A stretch of DNA of 13,845 bases. Source: Thermoleophilia bacterium. Its GTDB lineage: Bacteria > Actinomycetota > Thermoleophilia > Gaiellales > SKUG01. Shown here in pieces: positions 1 through 6,574 of the stretch. Positions within the stretch are counted from its first letter, which is position 1; every line of letters starts with the position of its first letter. The notes under the pieces were generated by a model. That model worked only from the letters and a program-made list of their open reading frames with translations, did no database searches and was not told where the DNA came from. Location of the stretch: positions 1 through 13,845 of the forward strand of contig JAOPYW010000276.1 of the NCBI GenBank assembly GCA_025964405.1, given 5' to 3'. The position numbers were made by a program, and so were the translations under genes.

Positions 1-397
1 CCGACGGCGCGTGATCGTCTGACGGACGGTCGCCTGACGGTGGACGCAGCATCGGCAACACCACGAGGAAGATCGACAGTGGAATCGTGAGCGCGGCACC
101 GAGCCAGAAGCGTGCGACGAGGGAGCGCACCACTACGAACAGCGCCGCGACGCCCAGCTGGAACGACAGGGTCGCCACCATGAAGGCAGCCCATGCGACG
201 TAGATACCTGGGGACGCCGTGACCTCGTAGTGCTGGGGCCAGACCCTTCCGAAGAGCGCGACCGCGTTCAACACCAACGCGACGACGACGATCTGGCGGC
301 GGAGCAGCTGACGACGCCGCTCACGTGTCGGGCGCGTGAAGACGCGATCGCGGAGGGACCGAGAACGGTCTTCGGGCTGGTCGGCGTGTGCGGCCAC
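1..397 (-). CDS. Partial membrane protein of unknown function (N-terminal part, runs off the left edge)
   Basis: The minus strand stays open from a GTG at 397 to base 1 with no stop, about 132 codons. The first ~37 residues are polar and arginine-rich (for example RPTRERRRQLLRRQ). Three hydrophobic stretches follow: VVVALVLNAVALFGRVW, then about 25 residues around VAWAAFMVATLSFQLGVAAL, then LGAALTIPLSIFLVVLPML, before a polar PPSGDRPSDDHAPS segment at the window edge. The basic N-terminus followed by membrane helices suggests an inner-membrane protein with its N-terminus in the cytoplasm. I prefer the GTG at 397 because a GGGAG lies 4 bases upstream; a GTG at 457 in the same frame would add 20 residues but has no visible ribosome site. 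It diverges from the repeat protein gene at 503. I do not recognise the family, and the C-terminus is missing. Confidence 0.6.
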   Translation of the reverse strand, partial: MAAHADQPEDRSRSLRDRVFTRPTRERRRQLLRRQIVVVALVLNAVALFGRVWPQHYEVTASPGIYVAWAAFMVATLSFQLGVAALFVVVRSLVARFWLGAALTIPLSIFLVVLPMLRPPSGDRPSDDHAPS

Positions 398-439
398 GGA
401 TCTCCCATCGGCATCCTGGCGGTCGAGGCGGAGGCGAAA

Positions 440-490
440 CCGATTCGATGCCCACACCGATGTACTGGCTGGACGGTAGGGACGAATCGG
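440..490. promoter_or_regulatory. 8-bp inverted repeat between two divergent genes
   Basis: CCGATTCG at 440-447 and its exact reverse complement CGAATCGG at 483-490 sit in the roughly 105-base gap between divergently transcribed genes. The arms are 35 bases apart, which suits a looped or dimeric operator better than a terminator. No convincing -35/-10 pair was found for either gene. An 8-bp match could be chance in a gap this size. Confidence 0.2.
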
Positions 491-502
491 GAGCGGGACC
501 TC

Positions 503-1366
503 ATGAGCACTGCAATTGGCGCAGCTACGACCACGGCGAGTCACGCACAGGCGCCGAAGCGCGTGCGTGATGACGTCTCCCCCGGTGACGACTACGGCTC
601 GGGCACCTCGCCGGGCGATGACTACGGCAGCCCCGACGCGCAGGCGAAGCACGACCTCGCCGCCGCGTTCGCGACCAAGACGCACGCCACGTCGAGCACG
701 AGCTTCGCGGGGCAGGTCATCCGCTCCAACATCCGCCAGTTCCAGTCGAGCCTCGGCGTCGACCAGCTCACCGCATCGATCCTGACCGACGCCTACGCGA
801 CGTCGCCGACGGGCATCGAGAAGGCCGACATCCGCTCGACCTTCCGCACCATGGAGCGCACCACCCACGACGACGTCGCCGCGGCACTCCTGACGACCGC
901 GTGGGCGACGTCGCCGCGCGACTTCACCGGCGCGACCATCCGCAGCAACTTCCACACGTTCTCCTCCACCAACGATGCGCGCACCGCGGCAGAGCTGACT
1001 CTGGCCTACGCCAGCTCGCCGAGCAACGTGTCGCGGAGTGACATCGCCACGCGCCACGCGAACTTCCAGTACGAGTCAGACGTCGACGCCTTCCCGGCGG
1101 CGCTGCTGACGGAGGCGTGGGCGCGATCGGCTGACGTCAGCCTCTCCGCGGCGAACGTCAACCGTGCCTTCGATCGGTTCGCCGCGCTGACCAACGCCGA
1201 TGACGACGCCGTGGCCGAGCTCGCCAACGCGTGGGCCCAGTCGCCCGACAGCTACACGACCGCCGACGTCGCCACGACCTTCGCGTCGATGCAGCGCAAC
1301 CTCGAGCCCGACACGCAGCGGCCGAACCTCACCACGATGCCGCTCGGCCTCCGCCGCGCGTTCTGA
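503..1366 (+). CDS. Unrecognised protein with six ~36-residue helical repeats
   Basis: The protein has 287 residues. The chosen ATG at 503 is preceded by GGGAG and GGGA stretches. Coding potential further upstream on this strand is only the antisense of the partial membrane gene. Residues 1-50 are polar, with no signal peptide or membrane helix, and contain a 10-residue tandem duplication (SPGDDYGS at 26-33 and 36-43). Residues ~50-268 form six diverged repeats. An ATSP-like motif marks each at residues 62, 99, 135, 170, 207 and 245, a period of 35-38 residues. The consensus is roughly A-x-L-L-T-x-A-[WY]-A-T-S-P, a short turn, then A-x-I-R-S-x-F-x-x-F, which suggests two helices per repeat and a stacked solenoid or helical bundle. 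The protein ends in a short proline/arginine tail. I do not recognise the family. Its role could be binding or structural; no catalytic motif is visible. It is the only plus-strand gene and is convergent with the GNAT gene 21 bases away. Confidence 0.75.
   Translation: MSTAIGAATTTASHAQAPKRVRDDVSPGDDYGSGTSPGDDYGSPDAQAKHDLAAAFATKTHATSSTSFAGQVIRSNIRQFQSSLGVDQLTASILTDAYATSPTGIEKADIRSTFRTMERTTHDDVAAALLTTAWATSPRDFTGATIRSNFHTFSSTNDARTAAELTLAYASSPSNVSRSDIATRHANFQYESDVDAFPAALLTEAWARSADVSLSAANVNRAFDRFAALTNADDDAVAELANAWAQSPDSYTTADVATTFASMQRNLEPDTQRPNLTTMPLGLRRAF
578..631 (+). repeat. Tandem duplication encoding SPGDDYGS twice
   Basis: Two copies of an 8-residue unit start 10 residues (30 bases) apart. 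The DNA copies differ mostly at third codon positions, so the peptide sequence appears to be selectively kept rather than freshly duplicated. Confidence 0.6.
650..1306 (+). repeat. Six-fold internal protein repeat region, unit ~36 residues
   Basis: Six units are anchored by ATSS, ATSP, ATSP, ASSP, ARSA and AQSP at residues 62, 99, 135, 170, 207 and 245 of the host protein. IRSN or IRS recurs about 11-12 residues after the anchor in the first three units and decays to IATR, NVNR and VATT in the last three. The DNA copies are too diverged to be recent duplications. Confidence 0.7.
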
Positions 1367-1387
1367 TCGGCGGCTGCGACGCTGCGG

Positions 1388-2371
1388 CTAGCGACGCAGC
1401 AGGCGCTTGACCAGTCGCTTGCGGGCGACGACCTTGCTCCACGCGGGGCTTGATCGGCGCACGACCGAGTAGGCGTGCGGCTCGCCACCGAAGCCGCGCA
1501 CGAAGCGCTCGATCGGGCGGATCATCGAGCCCTCGAAGTCGAAGCCCGTGCCCCGCTCCTGTGCGGCAAGGATCGCGTGCCACTGCAGCAGCGTCGGTGC
1601 GCCCTTGGCGCCGTCGACGTCGAGGTGGCCGTTGGCGAGGTTCCAGGTGAGGCGATCGTCGAACACGAACAGCCCGGCGCTCGCGAGGGCCCCGGTCGCG
1701 TCGTGCACGGCGAGCACGTGTCCGCGCCCGCGCTCGAGCGCCTCGGTCGCGATGCGCCCCAGCAGCTCGGCGCGCGGCACGCCCGAGCCCTGCCGCTCGA
1801 ACGTGGCGGCGCAGGCGGTCAGCAGCTCATCGACGCCCGCCTCCGAGACGACGAGGCCGGCACCCTCGGCCGACGCGAGGTTGCGGCGCCGCTCGGTGCG
1901 CAGGCTCGCGCGCAGCTCCCCCTCGGTGCGGTTCGCACGGATGCGCCACGTCGTGCGGGTGGTCTGCGTGAAGTCGTGCCAGGCGAGCGGGGTCCAGTAG
2001 TCGAGCTCGGGCGCGCAGGCAGCCTCGACGTGCGCGTGGCCCGCAAGCTGCGCCGCGAGGTCGTCGAGCAGGCCGACGTCGGAGCTGACGCGGTCGGCGC
2101 CCGGTACGCCATCGGGGAGCTGGGGTCCGAGGAACGGCGTGTAGCCGGCGCCGGTTGCGACCATGCCGGCCGATTCAGCGCGCGTCACCAGCGGCCAGGC
2201 CGCGCGCGTCACGCCCTTCGAGTCGCGCATCAGGTTCGGCTGCCAGCCGCCCGGCGCGACGAGGTCGAGCCACCACGACTCGGCGAAGACCGTTCGCGTG
2301 CGCGCGGTTGCGAGGAAGGTGTCGTAGTCGGCGCGGTCGGTGCGGGAGATGGAAGGAGCGGGAGGCGTCAC
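1388..2371 (-). CDS. FemAB-like GNAT-fold acyltransferase
   Basis: A 327-residue protein of the GNAT/FemAB-like superfamily (FemAB, BioF2-like acetyltransferase type). Visible hallmarks are TERRRNLASAEGAGLVV at residues ~159-175, equivalent to the basic helix before the second GNAT lobe, and a C-terminal TGFDFEGSM-IRPIERFVRGFG stretch at ~275-295, which is very typical of these proteins in polysaccharide and PEP-CTERM-associated loci. The N-terminal FAESWWLDLVAPGGW (~29-43) is the usual first-lobe signature. The family transfers an acyl or aminoacyl group to cell-wall, lipid or glycan substrates; the substrate here is unknown. The start is GTG, 3 bases after the antitoxin stop and with no strong ribosome site, so it probably depends on translation of the upstream genes. 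The very basic tail (KRLVKRLLRR) may contact membrane or a polyanionic substrate. It may belong functionally to the glycan cluster rather than to the toxin-antitoxin pair. Confidence 0.85.
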   Translation of the reverse strand: MTPPAPSISRTDRADYDTFLATARTRTVFAESWWLDLVAPGGWQPNLMRDSKGVTRAAWPLVTRAESAGMVATGAGYTPFLGPQLPDGVPGADRVSSDVGLLDDLAAQLAGHAHVEAACAPELDYWTPLAWHDFTQTTRTTWRIRANRTEGELRASLRTERRRNLASAEGAGLVVSEAGVDELLTACAATFERQGSGVPRAELLGRIATEALERGRGHVLAVHDATGALASAGLFVFDDRLTWNLANGHLDVDGAKGAPTLLQWHAILAAQERGTGFDFEGSMIRPIERFVRGFGGEPHAYSVVRRSSPAWSKVVARKRLVKRLLRR

Positions 2372-2374
2372 AGC

Positions 2375-2686
2375 TCAGGCAGTTCGCCGCTTGGAGGGGA
2401 CGTCCTGCGGTACGAGGTTGCGGCCCCCGATGGTGAACTCGATGCCGAGCGCCTTGCAGACCGCGCCAACCGTGTTGATCTTCACGTCATGGTCACCTGA
2501 TTCCAGCCGCGAGATGACGGGTTGACTGACGCCCATCGCCTCGGCGAGGTCGCGCTGTGTCCAGCCGAGGCGGGTGCGCCCTTCGAGCATCGCGTGCACG
2601 AACTCGTGCTGCGCGCGCACCTTCTCGTACTCGGCACGCGCCTCGGTGTCCTGTTCGAACAACTGCTCGTGGAGCGGTTTGCTCAT
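2375..2686 (-). CDS. higA: HigA-type antitoxin, XRE-family helix-turn-helix
   Basis: A 103-residue protein with a Cro/C1-type helix-turn-helix at about residues 35-80; the core is QRDLAEAMGVSQPVISRLESG (helices two and three), followed by KINTVGAVCKALGIEF. It should bind and neutralise the upstream toxin and repress the shared promoter. An ATG at 2701 in frame would add MEEDD, but I choose the ATG at 2686. There a GGAAGAGG lies 5 bases upstream, and the ATGA overlaps the toxin stop codon, a standard coupling arrangement. The N-terminal ~30 residues are acidic/basic helical, the likely toxin-binding part. The order toxin then antitoxin matches HigBA rather than RelBE. Base composition in this pair is visibly less GC-rich than in the flanking genes, which fits acquisition by transfer. 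Confidence 0.85.
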   Translation of the reverse strand: MSKPLHEQLFEQDTEARAEYEKVRAQHEFVHAMLEGRTRLGWTQRDLAEAMGVSQPVISRLESGDHDVKINTVGAVCKALGIEFTIGGRNLVPQDVPSKRRTA

Positions 2687-2976
2687 GTCATCCTCTTCCA
2701 TGCTCGCTGCATATCTCGCTGCTGGGTGTCCTTGCGCCCGTATGCCAGCATCCTGACGCGCTCATCGATCACCTGGAAATACAGGCGCGGCTGCTGGCCA
2801 ACTCGCACCCGCAGCTCGCGAAGGCCCTGTGGCAACTCGCGAACGTGCGGCATCTCGAGGCGTCCCTGTGCTGCTAGCAGCCAGTTGAGTTCGTCCCGCA
2901 CCTTCATGCGTTCGACGGGCCCCAACCGCTGGTACCACTTCACGAACTCACGTTCATCATGATGCTCGATCTCCAT
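2683..2976 (-). CDS. higB: HigB/RelE-like toxin (phage Gp49-like family)
   Basis: A 97-residue basic protein of the RelE/ParE superfamily, HigB/Gp49-like. It shows the family pattern LRELRVRVGQQPRLYFQVID (~52-71), then MLAYGRKDTQQRDMQRAW (~76-93), matching the usual E-[LI]-R...R-x-x-Y-F...K-[KD]-T-Q arrangement. Members are ribosome-dependent mRNA endonucleases that stop translation, and the basic residues here (R53, R56, R64, K82) are the likely RNA contacts. The length is normal for the family. The ATG at 2976 has no Shine-Dalgarno sequence; a TAG lies in frame 9 codons upstream with no other start between, so the start is firm. The stop overlaps the antitoxin ATG. Both partners look intact. 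Confidence 0.85.
   Translation of the reverse strand: MEIEHHDEREFVKWYQRLGPVERMKVRDELNWLLAAQGRLEMPHVRELPQGLRELRVRVGQQPRLYFQVIDERVRMLAYGRKDTQQRDMQRAWKRMT
2692..2699 (-). promoter_or_regulatory. Ribosome binding site deciding the antitoxin start
   Basis: GGAAGAGG on the minus strand lies 5 bases before the ATG at 2686, inside the last codons of the toxin gene. This favours the 2686 start over the in-frame ATG at 2701 and would give the antitoxin its own efficient initiation. Confidence 0.5.
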
Positions 2977-2982
2977 CGGAGC

Positions 2983-3001
2983 AACATAGCTTCCATGCTA
3001 T
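2983..3001 (-). promoter_or_regulatory. Leaderless-type promoter and palindromic operator of the toxin-antitoxin pair
   Basis: Reading the minus strand, ATAGC-ATGGAA-GCTAT is a perfect 5-bp-arm palindrome at 2986-3001. It overlaps TATGTT at 2983-2988, which fits the actinobacterial -10 pattern TANNNT. Exactly 6 bases separate TATGTT from the toxin ATG, and there is no ribosome site, so the transcript would begin at or next to the start codon. HigA-family antitoxins typically bind such palindromes over the -10. The hexamer and the palindrome are seen in the sequence; promoter and operator function is inferred. Confidence 0.5.
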
Positions 3002-3020
3002 CACGCGGATGTCACGATCG

Positions 3021-4007
3021 TCACGACTTCGTGTCGACTCCGTCGCGATCGCGTGCGGCCAGCGCAGCTTGGAATTCAGCCTCGAGCGCGGGCTCGAACG
3101 GGCGTCCCGAGCTCTCGTCGAAGTGGTCGGGGAGCTGGGCGCCGGCGCGGCGACGGATGGGCACGCCCGCCGCGTGCAGCCAGGCATCGATGCGGTCGAT
3201 GGTGCCGGCCGGGTCGCTGCAGACCTCGGTGTAGGTGACGTGCATCCAGCGATCGGCGTCGAGGCGGCCGAGCTCGCGGAGGGCGACCTCGTTGATGCGG
3301 TCCGACTGCCAGACGACCTGCTGGGCCGGCGTCTCGTGGGCGTGGTTCTCGGCGCCGGCGGGGCGCGCGCTCCACCACTGGTCGGTGCCGACGTTCTTGA
3401 TGCGCCCCGTGAGGATCGACCGCGCGTTCGCCTCGCGCTCCCGGCTGATGTAGATGAAACGGGCCTCGGGCAGCGCCGCCGCGATGACCGGCAGGCGCAG
3501 CGTGTTGAAGCTGTTCTTGAAGAACACCGGCGAGCCGCACGCCTCGGTCAACGCGCGCACGGCGGCACGGAACGCCCCGACACGTTCGGGCGTGGCATCG
3601 GCGTCGGTCATCTCGTGCCGGTCGCGCGGGAAGAAGCGGTACCAGTAGTTGGTGCCCTCGTGCGGCTCCCACGGCTGCTCGGTGTCGCCGTACTGCGACG
3701 TGTAGCTCGACTGCTCGTGCGACTTGGCGGCGCGTGGGTGCTCGCGGCGCTCGATGCGCGCAGCTCCCCCGGGCCACCGCATGTGCGCGTTGGCGAGCCA
3801 GCCGGCGTCGAACGCCTCGACCAGCAGCTGGAAGAAGAGCGTCGACCCCGATCGCGGTGGGCCGACGACGAAGATCGGAGCGCGATCGTCGCGCGCCGGC
3901 AGCGTCGAGCCGCGGCGCACTTCGGCGTCGTGCAGCAGGCGGTTGATCGCGGTGCGCGTGCGCGCGCGAACGAACATGAACGGTCGTGTCAGTCGCCGGG
4001 CGCTCAC
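3021..4007 (-). CDS. Sulfotransferase family protein (first, cluster-distal)
   Basis: A 328-residue cytoplasmic-type sulfotransferase that would move sulfate from PAPS to a hydroxyl or amine. The 5'-phosphosulfate-binding loop is VVGPPRSGSTL (residues ~47-57). The 3'-phosphate-binding region is FIYISREREANARSI (~184-198), with R189 and S197 in the expected places, preceded by FFKNSFN (~162-168). The N-terminal ~40 residues are strongly basic (RRLTRPFMFVRARTRT), suggesting a peripheral membrane attachment. The GTG start at 4007 overlaps the stop of the upstream membrane protein gene by 4 bases (GTGA), so it is translationally coupled. An ATG eleven codons in is an alternative start. It is clearly different from the other sulfotransferase in this cluster: different P-loop wording and an extra WEPHEGTNYWYRFFP segment (~113-127) often seen in glycan-linked bacterial members. 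The substrate is inferred to be the cluster's glycan. Confidence 0.88.
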   Translation of the reverse strand: MSARRLTRPFMFVRARTRTAINRLLHDAEVRRGSTLPARDDRAPIFVVGPPRSGSTLFFQLLVEAFDAGWLANAHMRWPGGAARIERREHPRAAKSHEQSSYTSQYGDTEQPWEPHEGTNYWYRFFPRDRHEMTDADATPERVGAFRAAVRALTEACGSPVFFKNSFNTLRLPVIAAALPEARFIYISREREANARSILTGRIKNVGTDQWWSARPAGAENHAHETPAQQVVWQSDRINEVALRELGRLDADRWMHVTYTEVCSDPAGTIDRIDAWLHAAGVPIRRRAGAQLPDHFDESSGRPFEPALEAEFQAALAARDRDGVDTKS

Positions 4008-6574
4008 TGTCGCTCGATCCGCAGCATGATGCGATCGGCGCGTTCGATGGAGTCGCGCGCGCCGGCGCCGCGCTCCGCATCGGGCGCGCGCAGTTCGATC
4101 GCCTCGTCGTCGATGGAGACGACCGTGAGGTCCTGCCAGATCTCGGTGCCGTCGCGCTGCGCGAGGATGCCCACGAGGCTGCCGACCTTGAGGCCCTGCG
4201 GCACCTCGACCAAGGGTCGCAACGGGATGATCACGGTGCGGCTGCGACCGTACTCGCCGAGGTACTTCATCTCCGTGCCACCCTCCGCATCACCCGTCGC
4301 GGTGGCCTGCGGTGTCGAGCGCAGCTCCCACAGCTCGAGGTCGCAGCGGTCCTTCTGCTCGTCGGTCGCGTTCGACGGCAGGCGCCCGCGACCCTCGGCG
4401 AGCAGGCGCGCACGGATGCTGCCGTCGGAGAGCGCGGTGCGCATCGCCGACGAATCGAACTCGGGGAGCGGTGAGTCGATGGGCGGCACCACGGTGTGCT
4501 TCGCGACCACGACGTACTGCGGGTGGTAGCGCTCGATGAGCGTTCCGGCCGCCGCGACCGTGGTCTGCTCGTTGATCGAGTCGAACGCCGCCTCGGTGAG
4601 CCGGATGCGCGTCTGGATGCGCTTCGCGTCGGTCACGCCGTTCCACGTCTTGTAGTCGGCGACCACCTTCACCGGTCCGAGCGCCTGCATGCCGTACGCC
4701 GTGATCGGGTCGGTGAGCAGCACCGCGCCAGGGCGCAGCTTGGCGACCCGTGGTTGGATCGCCGAGTAGCACGCGAGGTCGTCGGAGCGCACCGACGCGG
4801 CGAGCTGGCGCGACTGCCAGCCGCCACGCTTGAGGCTGACATAGCCCGACGGGATGAGCGCGACTGACACGAGCAGCACGGCGATGCCGGTGGCCGACGC
4901 GGCGTTCCTCGTTCCAAGGGGCTGCGGGTCACGAGCTGGCCGCCCAGCGCGGCGCCAGCGCACGGCGAGCACGAGCGCGACGACGAGCCCCGCGACGGCG
5001 ACGAGCGTCGGCCAGTTCCAGCCGTAGTGCGGCGGGATGTGGCGCGAGAGCGGATACCGGTACACGGCTGCGAGCACGAACAGCGCCGCGAGCGGGAGCG
5101 CGATGAGGCCGACGCCGGCGGCGCGACCACGGCGCACACGCAGGTCGGCAGCGCGGAGCCTGACTTCCTGGGTTAGCCACGAGACCGCGACCGCGAGCAC
5201 GGCGATCAGCAGCACCCCGAACGGACGGGGCAGGCGCAGGCCGAGCGTGCGGCTGCCCGTCGCGTTCATGACGTCGAGGAGCTGTGGCACCAGCCCGACG
5301 GCGAGCAGCGCGAGCAGCCCACCGCCCAGCAGCGCGCGCCGCACGCCACGCAGGTGCAGCACCGCGAAGGGCAGGAGCAGCATCGCGAGCAGCCCGCCTG
5401 CGCCGAAGCCGTCGTAGTAGTGCCCAGGGCGGATGATCTCCCAGGCACCGTGGCCGACGAGGTAGTAGTCGATGCGCTGCTCGGCGGGGTCGCCGAAGTG
5501 GTCGAGCAGGAGCAAGGTCGGGAGCACGGCGATGAGTGCGACGATCGCCGGAATCGCCACGGCGCTCGCGGCCCGCAGGGCGCTGCGCACGACGTCGGTG
5601 CCCGGGCGCTCCACGAGCAGCAACCACGCGAGGAATCCGAGGCCGATGATCGCGAGGTAGACGGCGTAGTTGGCGTGCAGCACGACGTAGAGCACGCCGG
5701 CCACGGCCGCCAGAACATAGAGGCCGCGCGGCAGGGGACGGCTCGGGGTGTCGGCCGCGTCGCTGCTGCGGCCGCGGGTCGCGACGATCACGGCGATCGC
5801 GAGCAGCAGCGGCAGGAGCACGTCGATCGCGAGGTTGCCCGGCACGAACGCGTAGCCCACGCCGTCGCCCTCGAGTTCGCGGCGCGGGAACCACACGCGC
5901 AGCCACGCATACGCACCGACCGCGGCGACCTCGCCAGCCGCGCGCTGCGTGATGACCCGCCCGAGGCCGGCCGCCGCGCACGCGCCGAGCAGCACCGCGA
6001 AGGGCGCCATCGCCTCGATCACCTGGGCGGGGTCCTGGCCCGTCAGCTTCGCAACCGTGCCGAGGAGGCCCTGCCAGGTCGGCACGAGGTAGGCCGGGTT
6101 GACGCCCGATCCGACGATGCGGTCGACGCTCGCGAACGTCGCGTGCGGCAGCTCGACGATGCGCCGCGCGAGCCCGATGTGGAAGAGCACGTCGAACGCG
6201 AGCCGCGTGCGCAGCACGGCCGCGAGCAGCACCGACAGGCCGATGCCGATGAGGGTCCAGCGCTCGACGTGGTCGCGGCCGTCCGACTTGGCGTGTCCGG
6301 CCCGTCGCTGGCGCAGGTGCAGCGCCGCGAGCAGCGCAACCGTGAGCGCGCCGTGCACGGCCGCAGCCACCCACCACGGCCAGCCGAAGCTGAGGCTCGG
6401 CAGCAGCGCGAGCGTCCAGACCCCGAGCCCGAGCGCGAACCAAGCGGGCAGGGCGAGCACGGCGGGGAGTGCGAGCTGCGTCTCGAGCAGGCGCGACAGC
6501 GCCCAGCCCGGGAGGCCGACGAAGATCGCCACGGCGAAGAACGAGAGCAGCAGGTGCGCGAGCAGCTCGATCAT
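4004..6574 (-). CDS. Large multi-pass membrane protein A, GT-C-like or Wzy-like, paralogue of B
   Basis: The protein has 856 residues. The start is the ATG at 6574, in an ATGA overlap with the flippase stop; longer readings of this frame upstream are antisense-like, R/G-rich and overlap the flippase. Residues 1-580 hold about 12-14 membrane helices. A D-x-x-x-H motif (D128, H132) follows an early helix, like the acidic first-loop motif of GT-C glycosyltransferases. It is followed by NPAYLVPTW (~159-167), RREL-GDG (~231-238) and HANYAVY (~300-306). A soluble part (~590-750) contains LLTDPITAYGMQAL (~619-632) and ADYKTWN (~639-645) between C602 and C744. The last ~100 residues form a separate domain (see findings). 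It shares all the core motifs with the gene at 8076-10712. Likely an outer-face transferase or polymerase on a lipid-linked glycan; the exact reaction is inferred, not shown. Confidence 0.75.
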   Translation of the reverse strand: MIELLAHLLLSFFAVAIFVGLPGWALSRLLETQLALPAVLALPAWFALGLGVWTLALLPSLSFGWPWWVAAAVHGALTVALLAALHLRQRRAGHAKSDGRDHVERWTLIGIGLSVLLAAVLRTRLAFDVLFHIGLARRIVELPHATFASVDRIVGSGVNPAYLVPTWQGLLGTVAKLTGQDPAQVIEAMAPFAVLLGACAAAGLGRVITQRAAGEVAAVGAYAWLRVWFPRRELEGDGVGYAFVPGNLAIDVLLPLLLAIAVIVATRGRSSDAADTPSRPLPRGLYVLAAVAGVLYVVLHANYAVYLAIIGLGFLAWLLLVERPGTDVVRSALRAASAVAIPAIVALIAVLPTLLLLDHFGDPAEQRIDYYLVGHGAWEIIRPGHYYDGFGAGGLLAMLLLPFAVLHLRGVRRALLGGGLLALLAVGLVPQLLDVMNATGSRTLGLRLPRPFGVLLIAVLAVAVSWLTQEVRLRAADLRVRRGRAAGVGLIALPLAALFVLAAVYRYPLSRHIPPHYGWNWPTLVAVAGLVVALVLAVRWRRAGRPARDPQPLGTRNAASATGIAVLLVSVALIPSGYVSLKRGGWQSRQLAASVRSDDLACYSAIQPRVAKLRPGAVLLTDPITAYGMQALGPVKVVADYKTWNGVTDAKRIQTRIRLTEAAFDSINEQTTVAAAGTLIERYHPQYVVVAKHTVVPPIDSPLPEFDSSAMRTALSDGSIRARLLAEGRGRLPSNATDEQKDRCDLELWELRSTPQATATGDAEGGTEMKYLGEYGRSRTVIIPLRPLVEVPQGLKVGSLVGILAQRDGTEIWQDLTVVSIDDEAIELRAPDAERGAGARDSIERADRIMLRIERQ

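Noticed and set aside
230..502. Upstream extension of the repeat protein to an ATG at 230
   Set aside because: The extra 91 residues are antisense to a hydrophobic, clearly coding minus-strand frame; the ATG at 503 has a ribosome site and begins normal coding sequence.
1381..1400. Hairpin GCTGCG / CGCAGC as a terminator between the convergent genes
   Set aside because: The stem is only 6 bp, the loop contains the minus-strand gene's stop codon, and no T-run follows on either strand.
3010..3026. Direct repeat GTCACGA-TC-GTCACGA near the sulfotransferase stop
   Set aside because: It is short and partly inside the coding end of the gene. It is not palindromic as a whole, and the ATAGC palindrome next to the toxin start is the better operator candidate.
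3009..4529. 506-codon plus-strand open frame opposite the sulfotransferase
   Set aside because: It has no recognisable motif and lies fully antisense to a sulfotransferase with clear PAPS-binding loops.
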